A stretch of DNA of 64,000 bases from the NCBI GenBank assembly GCA_020055645.1, contig CM034548.1, forward strand, positions 49,902,296 to 49,966,295. Direction: 5' to 3'. The position numbers were made by a program, and so were the translations under genes. Below the pieces are notes generated by a model that was not told the origin of the DNA, did no database searches, and saw only the letters and a list, made by a program, of their open reading frames with translations. This document shows positions 39,001 to 54,000 of the stretch, piece by piece. The DNA is from Tomocerus qinae (lineage: Eukaryota > Arthropoda > Collembola > Entomobryomorpha > Tomoceridae). How positions within the stretch are numbered: position 1 is the first letter of the stretch; each line of letters starts with the position of its first letter.

Positions 39001-42000
39001 GGAGATGTCCTTCTTCTTCCACGTTCAGTTTTGAGTCACTTCCCTGCTTCAAAGGCACTGATGAGTCGCTCATTTTCGATTGACGCTTCAGAACTGACTG
39101 ACTGGGCTGAGAAAATCGACGACCCTGAATTGTCATCATTTACTATTTAAGACTTAAGAGTATGACTGCAGGAGTTCCATGTATTACTGCAAAAGTAAAT
39201 AGCGCTTTTAGTAAAAAGTGCAGTGTGATGTTCTATGACTGGCAAGTTATTACTTTGCCTGGTGCTTCGAGATGAAAAATTAACATCATTATTAGAATTG
39301 GAATAATAATATTTCTTAATACTTAAAATTTAGTATTCAATGCACCAATGGTAGAAGAGAATCGTCTTTCAATATACTGGAAATGTTTACTATAATTCAA
39401 AGTAAGATCAAGGTAAATTCCCAGATATTTAAATTCGAATACACGTGTTATAAAAACTATTACATTGCATTACAATCTCATCATTAACATTATTATTTAC
39501 TTTGTGGAAAATCATAAATTTAGTTTTATCGTAACTAAGTTGTAATCCTATAGTATACACCATATATCTATCTCAAAGAGTTGGTTCTCTAAGTTTTTAA
39601 TTAGAATAGTTAGATTTTCAGCTGAACAGACGGAAGAACCCTTTATTGTCAACACCTTTTTGTCAACAGCCTTTTATGAATTCCCTTTTTGATCCCTCTA
39701 CCGTAATTGTATTGTTGTGAACAATAATCATCGTTAATTATAACAAAGGTACGATTTTGAAAATAATTTTTGAAAAATTCTAGAAGGATGGGGTTAAGAT
39801 TGCAGTATATATCTAATATGGTAATTAATTTATCTCGAATTACATAATCGAAGGCCCTTTACTTTTGAGGTCAATAAAGACCGCCCCAACTTTAAATTTA
39901 GTCTTATTTAACTCAGAATACATAAAATATGTTGTGTTAATGTAGTTAGTGCAGTTATACAAGATCTACCTGACCTAAACCCATGCTGTTCGTCGGTTAA
40001 CAAATTGTTTGATTCGATATAATCGGTTACATTCGTTTTTATAACAGCTTCAAACCATTTGCTTAGTAAAGGTAGATTAGATATAGACCTGTAAGAGGCT
40101 GGATCTGATTTTCTGTCGCGTTTTTTATAGAGCGGTATTATTTTACTTTGCTTCCATGTGACAGGAAAAGTGCCCGATAACAATACATTATTAAAAATTA
40201 TTGATAATTTGTCTACTATAGTACTCATACATTCTTGAATAACTACAGCAGGTAACTCGGTATTTTTGTCGGCAATTTTGAACTTAACATATTTTGCAGC
40301 TGTGATTAAATCCTCTTTACAAATGTTTAATGTCAAGTTAGTTGTAATAATATTGTTAGGACTAGTAGCTGGCTTAATTAGGTTACTGACTAAATTCTTA
40401 AGAGAATCGTCTTCGACTTCGTTACTACACTTTACCATGAATGTATCTGCTAGACTTACAAATATCTGCATTGTTGTCTAGTGTGCATTTGTTAAAAGTA
40501 AGAGTATTAACACAATTTGACTGATAAGATTTGTTATTAAAGAGTTTATTTAACTTGTGCCATAAATTTCAAATGTCGGTATTATTTGTTAGCTCGTGAA
40601 TAAAATAATCCTTTTTAGCTTTATGCAATTGTTTGGTGACACTATTTCTTAAAGTTTTATATTTGGCAAACAAAAGTGGATCAAACTATTTATCAATCTT
40701 ATTTTTAATTTTGTGTTTCTCATTGATTAGCCCTAGGGCATTTGTTTCATTGAGCCATGGAGAGAGCACAATTTTGGTATAGCCTTTACGCATAGGAATA
40801 TGATTAATTAATATGATATGATAATATGATCAATTAATTTTCGTATCTCGTCATTGAAAAATTCTAATTGTTCATTCACAGATTTATCATTAATATAGTT
40901 CCAATCAATCACAGAAACACCATCAGATGACGATGATTCCTCTAGTGTCGATTCTATACTCAACGATGATGATAGCGATTCAGATTCTGACGCTGAATCA
41001 GACTCCGATAATTTAAAAGAAGAAGATTAGTCAGATTCTATGGCATATCCCAAGCCAGTTCCAGAGGCTGAGGAAGATATTTCTGATTTAAAAAACCAAG
41101 AAACGGAAAGAAATGGAAAAACTGAAGAGATACTACATAACTCCCACCACAAAACAAATGGAGTGGATTCCCCTGCAGACGATGCTGCTTTAAGAAAGAG
41201 ATTGAAGAATGAGGCACTTCGAGAGAATCGTGTGATGACAAAAAAACGGTAAATTAAGGGTAAAAAATATTGACTAAAATAAATTCAAAATATAATACCT
41301 ACCTACAAACAAGAGCTTACATCATGTAAAATTTACATTTTAGCAGCTAAAATTATCTACATTTGCTGTACTACTAAACAAGCACGTATTTAGTAGGGGG
41401 CGGGGGGCAGCTCCCCTAAATCTGAGAAAAAGAGAATTTTTTTCTCAAAAATGGCCAAAAATTTTAGAAGGCAAAATTTTGTCTTATTTTTAGTATAACT
41501 ATTGCTTCCGCCCACCACTTTTAGTATAATTCGTGACATTAAACAAAATCAACGGCAGGCGGAAACAGTCCAGCATATTTATAGGTCAATCACGGGGCCC
41601 AAAGCCCTTAACATTATTGTTTGCTCTGACTTAGCTCTAGTAGGATATATTATTTATTTTAAACATTGAGTTCCGTTTACGACCTTTCTAATTTCCGTAG
41701 CATGAGATTTTACTTTTCACAAAATACAGGTGATGTGTAACTTCCTATCACGCATTACCTTTGATCATACAGAATCTGTATTCAAGAGATTAATGTTAAA
41801 GTCCCCCAAAATAATGACTTTTCGTTTAGAAGCACTTGACTGTTTAGGAGTTGATCAAAGCTTCTAAAAATACATTATCTGGGATATGATATGTGGAGGA
41901 TTGTATGTAGACTATAACCAGTGTTCGATGACCAGCCGGCTGGTTGGTTAAAATGGCTGGCTAAAATGGTCGGCCGACTGGTTGAAATTCTTTGTTAGCC

Positions 42001-45000
42001 AGTGGTTGAAATGGCCAAAATGGCTGAAATGGCCAAAAATAGTCAAATGGGGCTATGTGAACTGAGACAATCATCCTTGATTTGGCGGAAAATTTAAAAA
42101 ATCATGATTTTTGGCCATTTTGGCCACTAGCTATTTCAGCCATTTTAGCCGGCTGGCTGGTCAAAATCCTTTTCAGCCGGCTAAAATAGAACACTGACTA
42201 TAACTATCGAAAGTGGCTTTTTATATAGTGTTTTAACATGTAAAATACATATCTCAAGATCGATATGTGATTTATGATTGTACTCAACTTGTTTACAGCT
42301 AATATTTGATTTAGTATATACTAAAGTTTCTCCTCCGTCATTATGTTTTCTGTCAATTCTTAACATGTGGTAATGAGGTATTATAAGTATTGTCAAGGTC
42401 TGGGTCGTTTAATTTAGATTCAGTTATAGCGAGAACCTCAATTTTATGGTCGAATAGAAACAATTCAATATCAGTAAATTTGCAATTATTTCTAATAGAG
42501 TTAACAATTAGGTGGGTAGCTTTGAAACCGTTCATATTTTCTGGTATATGAAGTTTCAAATTACTATTAGCTGTTATAAAATTGTCATTGTCAGATAAAC
42601 TTTTAAAGCTTCCGCGTAGAAAGTTTAGAAAGACTGTCATTGTCTAATTAGAAGGCAATATATATAATTCTGACATATTTTATCATTAGAGAATCTTTAA
42701 TTAAGACACTAACTACGCATAGTTGTGTACATAGTAGTATTGAATAGGGGCTGTGAGGACAGCTAAATCTGAGAGACTATCTGGCGGGGCTTTAGCTTAA
42801 CCATGCAATTTCCTACTTAGATTTTTGAAATGATTAATTTTGATGTATGTCAAAGGCCCGCAACGCAATGATGTTTACATCATTAGAATCGTCTTGTCCA
42901 AATTGACAATGTCTAAGTTAGAAGGACCGACGAGGTGCGGTGCTACAGTTATAGCGATTTCAAATTCGCAATTTAACATAGTAGGGTAGCTACTTTCAAA
43001 GCTTAGCTCCCTCAGCCATCTAAGATTTTTCTACCATGACCAAAACGTTACACGACGGCTCCACAATGTGCTACGCCCAGACTGATTGAAAATTAGGAGT
43101 TATCCTTTAAAGAGGGAGTAGGAAAAGACTTGTACTGTTTTATTGTCTTCCACTATCTCCCGTCCTTAACACTTCCTTTACCAACATAAAATACTTACGC
43201 GGATTACCAGGTGTGTGACATTTGTCACACGTAGCAGTTACCAACTGTGTGACAAATGTCACACACAGGGTTTCTCTGCAATTTTATCCCATTTTGGAGT
43301 ACAAAAATGAAGGCAAAAAGGTTGAAAAATATTGACCTATATTACGCTTAATATATGAATATATGACCAATATATATGCATATTTGCTTATTATAAAATC
43401 ATATATGCCTGATATATATACATATATTCTTATTATATAGTCTTATATGCCCAATATATTATTGTTATATGCTTATTATACAGTCATATATACGCGATAT
43501 ATATGCATATATGCTTATTATACAGTCATATATACGCGATATATATGCATATATGCTTATTATACAGTCATATATACGCTATATATATGCATATATGCTT
43601 ATTATATAGTCATATATGCCCGATATATATGCATATATGCTTATAATATAGTCATATATGCCCGATATATATGCATATATAGTCATATATGCCCGATATA
43701 TATGCATATATACTCATATATGCCTGATATATATATGCATATATAGTCATATATGCCCGATGTATATTGTTATATGCTTATTATAAAGTCATATATGCGC
43801 GATATATATACATATATGCTTATTATACAGTCATATATGCGCGATATATATACATATATGCTTATTATACAGTCATATATGCGCGATATATATACATATA
43901 TGCTTATTATACAGTCATATATGCGCGATATATATACATATATGCTTATTGTACAGTCATATATGCGCGATATATATACATATATGCTTATTGTACAGTC
44001 ATATATGCGCGATATATATACATATATGCTTATTATACAGTCATATATGCGCGATATATATACATATGTGCTTATTATACAGTCATATATGCGCGATATA
44101 TATACATATATGCTTATTATACAGTCATATATGCGCGATATATATACATATATGCTTATTGTACAGTCATATATGCGCGATAAATATACCTATATGCTTA
44201 TTGTACAGTCATATATGCGCGATATATATACATATATGCTTATTATACAGTCATATATGTGCGATATATATACATATATGCTTATTATACAGTCATATAT
44301 GTGCGATATATATACATATATGCTTAATATACAGTTATATATGCGCGATATATATACATATATGTTTGTTATACAGTCATATATGTGCGATATATATACA
44401 TATATGCTTATTATACAGTCATATATGTGCGATATATATACATATATGCTTAATATACAGTCATATATGCGCGATATATATACATATATGTTTGTTATAT
44501 AGTCATATTTGCCTAACGTATAAGCATATATGCTTATTATATACTCTAATATTACGATTAATATATGTATATTTTTCGCATTGTTTAGACCATATTGTCG
44601 GTAAAAATAATATAATTCCATTTATTACCTTTTACATTGTAGTTACCAACGTGTGTGACAAATGTCACACCCCAGTACCAAAACCCTGACTGTGTGACAT
44701 TTGTCACACGTTGGTAACTACCATGTAAAGGCAGACTTTCCTCACTTAATTTTGTTATAAAAACTGAAATTATGAACCAAATGACTTCAAAATATTTTTA
44801 AAATTTATAAAACTATATTTTTGAAAGGTACCAGGAGCCATAAGGCTGTATCGCACAACAGAGCCGAATGGAAAAACAAAAACGGCGTGTGTGACATTTG
44901 TCACACACGTTGGTAAAGGAAGTGTTAAGAGTAACAACAGTATGGACTTGCAACTAAATTGCTTTGCACTTTTTAGCCCTTTTGTGTTTGTAGGCACAGA

Positions 45001-48000
45001 CGTATTCAAATACTAATTTTCAAAGCCTAGGATTCCCACTTTACCCTACCGTCCCTTCAAACAACAATACAGTGTATGAGATAAATCACGTACCTTGGCA
45101 GATTGGAGTGTAGAGCCCACATTGCTTATTTTGTCGGATCTGTTGGAAGGGATGGAGGAAGAGGTGTGGCTCAAATCTGCAAGGAGAGAAGGCTTGAAGG
45201 TGTACGGGGCCTTGCCTGACTTGGGAGGAGCGTCCCTTCCCCAATCCGTAGGCAGCTCCAGCAGCGACACTCCCTGAGTCGTGTACGGAGGAGTGTCGAA
45301 GACCAACACCGACGGTTTCAAAATGCTCTGCCCGAATCCCGGATCTTCTCCAGTTTTATTGACCCTGAAGGAAGCCACGTTCACTCCGTCGATCCAGTCC
45401 TTTCTGCTGGGCCAAAAGAACCTGAACCCACTCGAATTGCTCCCAAAGAAGGCACAACCGCCCACACAACCGCACTTTTTCGTCTTTGTCTTTTTGTTGC
45501 AAGAACTTTCCGGCTCTTTAAGCTTCCCTTCTACAGGGACATCCATTTTCCAAAGGAACCAAATCCTTTTAGTCTTTTTGTCGTGCTTGATTAAAAAACT
45601 AAAAAGGAACCACAGAATAAGATGACAATACAATAATAATAATACGGCAGTAATGATTAGGGTAATTAAGGTTTAAACTTACGAATTCTGTGTGGACAGA
45701 GATTTTCCTGAGCCCTTGATAGCCATTTCAATACAAAGCGGTCCTAGTGCGATGGCCCCGGCTTCCAGCCACAAATAAGACCATGAGTGAGCACTCGTCG
45801 ACGTAGGGCTTTGGGGGATTGACGTGTTTGTCTCAACTTTGGATGTCCAACTGCAATTGATATAAACCAACTTAGATTCGCCAATCAGACGCAAATATTG
45901 CAAGACTGTGTGACAGGTGACCAATTGAAATTGGTAGACAAGCACTACTTGTTGGGATTGACGTACCTGGCTGTCATCGTGTCCGTTGATGACTGGACAA
46001 TATTGAGATCAGAGAATTGAAAACGTTTTGTAAAAGAAGGATTCACCATGACAAAATGTCGAAGCTGAGCATTGGGAATGAGAAGCGTAAAGCCTTCTTT
46101 CATCACAGAGCCGTGGAGATTGCACAGAGCAAATCGGATCGGTGAAATCTGGAAACACCATTAACCATTAAACCCACTTCAAAATAAACCAGGTTTCTAC
46201 TAAATTATTGCCTACGTTTGAATGCAATGCTCAATTTTTTGAATAAGAACTCTTGTAGTCGCCTATTGGATTTTATATTCTGCTCAAGGTTTCCAATCGA
46301 TTTCATTGCACCAGACAAACACGATTATTTGAACTACAGCTGACATGATCCCAGTTCCATAAATTGGACATTGCCATGCAATGAGAGTTGGCAGGCAGTG
46401 AGTCGATTTCTTGATTCAAGAAAATGGAGTACAAAATAGTGAAGGAATGCGCATACCCATAGACTTAAGGCCGTCCCGCCGTCGACCAGATAAATGTCAA
46501 TGGCATCGACACTGACCCTTAGCATTTTGTACTTGATGTCTTCAGAGGTGGGACAGAGCTGCAAGGACTTGTTCTGAGCGGCCGAGTCGACGTCCACACT
46601 GGGAGTGGTGACGGTGGGTGTGACGCCCTCGCTCTTCTTCTCCTCCTGTGCGAGGTCCCCTGCACCACTCCCACCGTCCCCAGCCCCGAAACGCCCTCCT
46701 CTCAGCTGAGAACACTCGAATTGGTTGTTCCCGTGATGACAGACTAGAAAGGTGTGCGGGGAGCGAAGGGCGTTCTCGACATCCAGCACGGTCAAGAGGA
46801 AGGACTCGCAGCTGCTAACGATGTTCTCCAGGTGGGGCGTCGTCAGCCGCCCACTCAACTTCCCCAACTGCACTTCAATCAGCCAGGCGTACTCCAGCGT
46901 CTCTTGGTCCAGTGTCCTCCCTTCGTTGCTGAACATCGCGTGGCCCCTCACCTAAATAAAATCACACATTTAAGACATCTTTAGTGTAATGCATTCGTAG
47001 TCTGTGTAATTGCACTTGCCTGTAGTCCGGATAGCATCAGATAGCCTTCCCGCAGGTGTTTGTCTCCACTTTCGCAGCGGTCGACCGTGTCACTTACTAA
47101 CAGCATGATGGGCGACAAGAGAACTTGCAGCGTCGTCTCACGGAATTTCTTGTTCATTTCGAATCCAAAACGTTCCACGCAAATTGTTGGACACGGTGGA
47201 TCTAACTCACTGCAGTTCTGAAAACATTCAAAATATCCTAGCTTAATTTATTTGATGTATTTATTTATTCCGTATTTTATGTCACAAAATTGCCATCCTC
47301 CCCACTATTCAACAAAACCAGAATATTTGGCACAAACTCTTTGTTGTGACGGGAGATTTTTTAGCTCGCCTGAATAAGACAGCTTATAGAACCGCACAGT
47401 CTTGTGACGAACCCAATTGATTTTGGTTCAAATCGGGCCATAAATTGCTAAGATACCGCGCGCTCACTTTGTCTTTATTTGATAGCCAAAGCAGAAAAAC
47501 GGCCATAATAATTTCAATTGTGTTTCCTATAAATTGTTAGCGGATAGTATAAAATATTTAACTCTTCTACCAAATTTAAGGTTTTATAATAAAGTAAATA
47601 AAACCAGAAAATAACCATTATAGAACGGAAAGAAATCTATTTCGCATTTATATTCAAATTGATAGCCAAATTTAAATTTTTCGTATTCCTTTTTATTTTG
47701 ATAGCCAATAATAAATGATTTTGATTTTCTGTTGATTTTGATACACAATATTAATTATTTTTGATTTTCTATTGCCTATTATAGTCAACATTAATTTATT
47801 TTGATTTTATGTTAATGTTGAGAGTCAGTATAAATCAAATTTGAATTTCTGTTGATTTTCATAGTCAACATTAATGTTTTGATTTTCTGTTGGTTTTGAT
47901 AGTCAATATTAAATAATTTTGATCTTCTATTGCTTATTATAGTAAGCAGTAATCTATTTTGATTTTCTGTTAATTTTGATAGTCAATATAAAGCAAATTT

Positions 48001-51000
48001 GAATTTCTGTTGATTTTCATAGTCAACATTAATTTGTTTTGATTTTCTGTTGGTTTTGATAGTTTTTATTTTGGATTATGAATTATACTAATCTAATTTG
48101 AATTGTTGTTCACTTAATTCACCAAAATCATAATTATTTCTACAATTGATATACCAAAAATGTGAAGACGGTCCCCTTTACTCAGGCGAGTTTCTGTTAC
48201 GGCTTGCAGTAGGTTTTTAATACATGTACACATATTATCTGAAGGCTTATTGTGGCCCTTTTTCGAAAAAGTCTCCCAGTTTTTCAAAATTAAATAGTTT
48301 TTGGAGTGGGAGAAATAAATGTGAATTTGATAAACCGGCTCGTTCTCTGTTGTATGAAACATTAGAAGAAATAGGGCCACAATAAGCCATCCAGAATTTT
48401 GTGCTCTATTTTTTGAGGTACTACATTTTGAAATCCGTTGCCCCATGCTTATCAATGTTTTCCGTTTTTCCAACACCTTTCCTTACGGTATCACTAGACT
48501 GTGCCATTTTTTACTACGGGGAGTAAGGCGCCAATCTAAAATTAGGCCACATTCTACAGTTTGGGTTTGTTTATTACCAAACACTCCGTAGTAAAATTAC
48601 CCATTTATGCTCGTCGCTAAGCAACCGTATCATCGAGGCAGCCTCAGACATGCTAGTTTAGGTCAGCGAGCCGAGCCGAGCCACTGGCCTCCAATAACAT
48701 TGAGCGACCGAGCCGAGCCAACCATTAAAAACATTTTTGGCGAGCCGAGCCAGACATTAAAAAAATTTTGGCGAGCCTAGCCAACCATTAAAAAAAATTT
48801 TGGCGAGCCGAGCCAGGTTCATCAAAAAATTTCGACCGAGCCGAACAGGGTCCATTGCTCGGCTCGTCTCGCTGAAAAATCGAGCCACTAATGGTTAAGA
48901 AGCCTGTAGGTTTTAAATAAAAATGGCGGGAAATAGTTTACAGCGAGCCGGCCAAGGCAAGGGCGAGCCGAGCCACATCATCTAATAGGGCGAGCCGAGC
49001 CGAGCCAGATATATAAAAAAAATTTCGACCGAGTCTAGCCGAGCCAGGCCTACGAAAAAGTTTCGACCGAGCCGAGCCGAGCCAGGCCTACGAAAAAGTT
49101 TCGACCGAGCCGAGCCGCTGGCTCGGCTCGGCTCGCCAAAAAATCGAGCCAGCCTGGCTCGCCGAGCCAGCCTGGCTCGCCGAGCCAGAAACTAGCATGA
49201 GTGGGCAGCCTTAAGGATATTTCTGTTTTATTAAACTTAACGTATATCTGTTAAAATTTCTGTCCTCGGACTGCTATGAAACTGTTTTGAAATAAAACCA
49301 ATTGCTATGCTGAAAACATAGATATACGAAAGAAAAAGTAAGAAGGAGAGAAAACAAGGGAAAAAATAATGTAAGAGCGAAAGGAAACGATCTGGTTTTC
49401 TAGAGGAGTTACCTTTATTGGGTAAATCTAACCTTACTAGCACTTTCGAAGTCTGTAAGGATGAGCAAAGGGCACTATAACAGACATTAGACAAGTAAAT
49501 ATCAGACTCCCTAGGTTGCAAAAGCAGGCCTACGATTTTAATTAACTAAAAGAAGTGGCTTAAATGAAATTACCTTGAGCAAGTGTGCGCGAATATCATG
49601 CAGTGTGGCGGAGACTGTTACATCTAGGGGTCGATAGTACCTAGGGTCGGAGTTTTCAGGGACGGCTGTATCCCATGGCTGTGTCCCACTCCAGCTGGTG
49701 GGCATTTCAAAACTGAAATTGCTCCCCGAACCACAGCGAATTTTTTCCATCTCTATGAAGTTTTGATAGTCCCCAAAAATGTTTTCCTACATTAAAAAGA
49801 ATACAATTCTCATCATCCTACTTCGCTTAATATGACCGTCAATTTCTTTACCTTCAGGTTAATTATGAGCTTTAAAAGAGTTCCATAGAGAAGAAGTACG
49901 GAAGGGCCCACTTCCAGTTCCACGTGGACTTTGTCAGAAGGCAGCGATAACGGGTCGAAATCCTTAAATACGATATGACTAGCAGCAGACTGTAAGACAA
50001 AGATCTCGTTATTAGGCCAGGGAGACAAAAAATCTTTTTATTTTTACCTTTCCCGCTACAAGTGAAATAAAACCACTGACCTTTTTAGTTTGTCCTTTTT
50101 CTCCAGACATTCGCATTGGGGAGAGAAGAAGTTCCTCTTTCTCTGGAGTTGTGACATCGGCTTGAGGAGATGGACCTAACGGTGGCATTGGATGGTATGT
50201 GAAACCAATACTCACAGCACAAATGGGGACTGACCAACACTCCGTCCATCTGTCAGTGTCACTAGCAATACACGTGACATGAGTTACTTTCTAGCTACAA
50301 TATAAACCGTGTCCGGCGAGGTGGCCCCATGGAAACTGTGCCCTCGGACACCTGGCCCCATGGCAAGTGGCCCTATGCACCAAGTGGGAGGAGCTCCCGT
50401 GTATAGTCCGAGCTTATCGATGAGCTCGTTAACTTCCATCAATCCCTTTCACAATCAATGTACTGGCCCTCAAAAGGGCCATCACATACCAACCTGCGGC
50501 ATTCCAGGCTTCATTCGATTTTTTTGTAATGTATTCGATTTGTGACGTCACACGGCGACATTTCCGATACATTTCCATGGGGCAGAAAAATATTTTAGAC
50601 AAAATTATTTTAATTTTTTGACATGCACTTTCACCATGGTGATGCCCCATGCAAATGTATAGGAAAGTCGCCGTGTGACGTCACAAATCGGTTTACATAC
50701 ACAAAAATTCAGAAGTGCCTGGGAATTCCAAACCTATTTTACTTCTACTAGCCTTGATCACATACATAATACTACCCTCTCCCAAGCTAAGTCCCCATGC
50801 TAAGTCCAATGCTAAGTCCAATGCTAAGTCCCATGCTAAGTCCCATGCTAAGTCTTTCTAAGAAATAAGTTGGTTAGGTTAGAGTTAGGGTTAGGTTAGG
50901 TTAGGTTAGATTAGGTGTAATAATGGCCCTTGTGAGGGCCAGTAGATTGATTGAGAAAGGGATTGATGGAATTTAACGAGCTCATCGATAAGCTCGGACT

Positions 51001-54000
51001 ATACAAGGAAGCTCCTCCCACTTGGTGCCAGATATCCATAGGACCACTTGCCATGGGGCCAGGTGTCCTGGGGGCCAGTTTCCATGGGGCCACCTCGCCT
51101 AACACCAATATAAACACATCAGAGCATACTGGAATAAAAGGATTACTTGGTTTGGCAAATATTTCTCCACTTTTTGATTTTGTGGCCATGATGTGACGAG
51201 TTGTTTTGTGAAGAATTGCCCGCTGTCAGATTCCACTTGACGCTACCGTCTGGATTGCGTATTTTGGCATTTTTGGTCAAAGCTTCAACGGCGATATATG
51301 CAGTGGCAACTTCAGGTACATAAAAGTTTAAATCTCCACCCTCGATTTGAATCCAAAACTTAAAGAGTACAGTCTCGGGAAGAAACTCGTCAAAAGGTAA
51401 ATCAAATGATAACTCGAAAAGTTCCCCACAAGCAGCCAATAAATCTGGTAATCACAAAATACACCATTTACTACCGAACAATAAATAAGCAGGAGAGATG
51501 GGTGAAGGGAGGGAGGGAGGGGGAAAGAAGGGGCGGGAGAGCGGTAGGTGGACTATTACGCAGAATATACAATTACAATTTTCGTGGTGCTGAGACGAGC
51601 AGTCAATCCAATTATATTCATTGGTTGCAGTAATTATTTCAAACTCCTTAAGGCAAAAATTAATTTTCCACGTATAGGGCACAAAGTGAAGAAGATCTGG
51701 CGGAGTACGACTAGCCCAATCATTTATCATTGCTGAAATAACCCATCAAGTTTTTGACACTTTAGACCTCAAGTTAACCAATTATGGCTTACAAATGCAA
51801 ATATTGAAAATTCTCTCACCTTGGAAAAACCATTTGTGAGCATAGATGAGGTAGGCAGTGGCTTTGCAGCCAGTCAAGTTCAAAATCCACTCTTGGTGGT
51901 CATTCCAATGAATGGGGTAATGAGATCTGATATTAAACTGCAACGTTTCACTTTCCACGAGATCTCGAAACTGCAACAACAATGCAAAACAGAAACAACA
52001 GTCAGAGGATCGATTTGCGTGTCCCCGTGTCTAGTACGGATGAAAGTGACCATATTATAGAAAGACACTCACCTGTAGACTTGTAGTGGATTCTAAATGA
52101 AGAAGTTGACCGGTAATTTTAGTAGTATAACCGTCAGAGTGAACAACCCATGGTATTGTGATTTCTAAATATGAGCCAGGACCAATATTCATATGAACAG
52201 CATTTGTTTCCTGTACAGAATATACAATCACAATAAATGTATCTACTCAATTAGCATAAAATACAAGACGTAGTTAACCAAAAAGGGGTGAAGGGAATCA
52301 AATCAGTTTTGTCTAGTCGATATACTTACTTGATCTTTAGAGAAGAGAATGTCGATGGTTGCATCCATTAGGGACGAGAGTCTTAAATCAAATGATTGAA
52401 TTTGTCGGGCCTCGCCGGGTTTAGGGGGTTTTGTAGGCTTCAATGGTTGGTAGTCTTGCGGGAAAAAAAGTTTGTACAATTGCTCTCGTTGGCGATCTGC
52501 CCAAGGGCCGTAGCTGAAGTCTGTGCCCTTCCCACACTGAAATAAAAATGATTAAGTTCACGCCTTGAGATGACAATATTTATACATCTACTGACTATAA
52601 ACACTGTCTTGATAAATATTTGAGCACCTTAATGTCAATCCCCCATATGGGTGGGTTGGCCTCCACTAGGTCCCCATTGGCAAGCTGTAGCATTTCGGGT
52701 TCGCTGGGAACCACACCTGACAGAGTCATTAGACATTAGTCATTGTTGTCGATCTAAAATATCACCCGAATATTTGTGATTTGGTTAAATTTGGCAGACC
52801 TGGTTCATCCATGTAGTAGTACAGTTCAACATTGTTGGAAGTGACGATGCCGAATCCTTCGCCCATGAGACGAGGAGGTTCATCCTTGAGACCGGTGTAT
52901 TTAGGACTCTGGCTAAGCACCACCTGACCATAGCCAAAAATGGGAAATTAGTATTGCTGAGACAGTGCTGACGTCCGAGAAGGAGAAATTATTTTAATAG
53001 ACTTGATAGATATGCAAACATAATGTTGAGACGATTTTATTTTATTCCAGCTACATCATTGAATGAGGTATTGACTGTACCTTGAAATTTTCAGCTCGAC
53101 ATTTGACTATGTGCATAAAATGGTCCAATCGAGAAGCAGCTGGTTTGGTAGTATAAATCAAATGAGCTTCTTCTACGACCACTGCTAATGTGTAAGGAAC
53201 GAGCATGTTTCCAAAAACAACTCTGGCCTACGAAAAAAGCCGGAGCGACGTTAGTGATTATTAGCAGTAGTACAGCGGATATTTTGCCATTAGTTTTTGT
53301 GGTACAATAGGAATAAGTAATTAGGGGTTAGGACTCACACAACACAATTCTAGTTTAACAACGGGTATGAGATCTCTCCAGGAATAGCCAACTGCAGAAG
53401 GCGGTTTAGGATGCGACTTCCCATCCGACTCGTTCTCCTTCTCCACATTCTTACTTCCTCCTGGAATGATCAGAGCATCCAACCCAAACAGCTTCTCTAG
53501 TCTAGAATACAATTCCGATCTATTGTACAGGTGATACTCTAAACCATTCAACAGAATTGACAAACGGGTATCGGAATGAGACATATCTGCAAACAAAACA
53601 TTTTTTCAATAATTAGTTAAAGCTTACAAGTCAATTCATTTAAACCAAAATTGTTATTTTATCTATTTATTTTAAATACCGTGTAATTCAGTTTGTAATT
53701 CACTTACCAATACTTACTAAAATAAAATAATTCTTTTCAACTTAGTCATTAACTTCCGTAATTCGCTTAAATCCAAAATAAATAACTTATTTACTTTATT
53801 CGTATAAATCTACAACAGTTCATTCATATACTACACAATTCACGTAATATTCAAATTTGTTCATTTTATTATTATTCTACTATAAAAATATACGTATATA
53901 TATTGCCAGTTCACTAAAATGTGTCAGATTTATCTATGTATTTAGTTAAGTTAGGTTTATGATTGTCATTTTTTAACACTGTGACTGACCTTCCGAGATA

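Larger units (their letters stand above)
39330..42640 (-). mobile_element. Decayed non-LTR retrotransposon with endonuclease and reverse transcriptase
   Basis: In minus-strand order: endonuclease start (42640-42353, ATHLIVNSIRNN and EVLAITESKLND), then DRKHNDGGETLVYTKSN, then GDFNINLL near 41790, a linker, the RT start (40471-39908) and a C-terminal part with LSYDKTKFMIFHKV and FKYLGIYLDLTLNYSKH (39540-39360). It is broken by stops, a hAT MITE (41919-42196) and a foreign segment (~40915-41740). It lies in BLTP1 intron 19. Confidence 0.88.

Noticed and set aside
43447..44689. Frames of up to 249 codons with YMLIIQSYMRD repeats
   Set aside because: They are produced by a 42-bp AT-rich tandem repeat and are open on both strands.
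45095..45625. Plus-strand frames over exon 19
   Set aside because: Shadows of the minus-strand exon, whose protein matches the family.
50873..50917. Telomere
   Set aside because: A short TTAGG-like run inside a transposon in the middle of a gene; no chromosome end.
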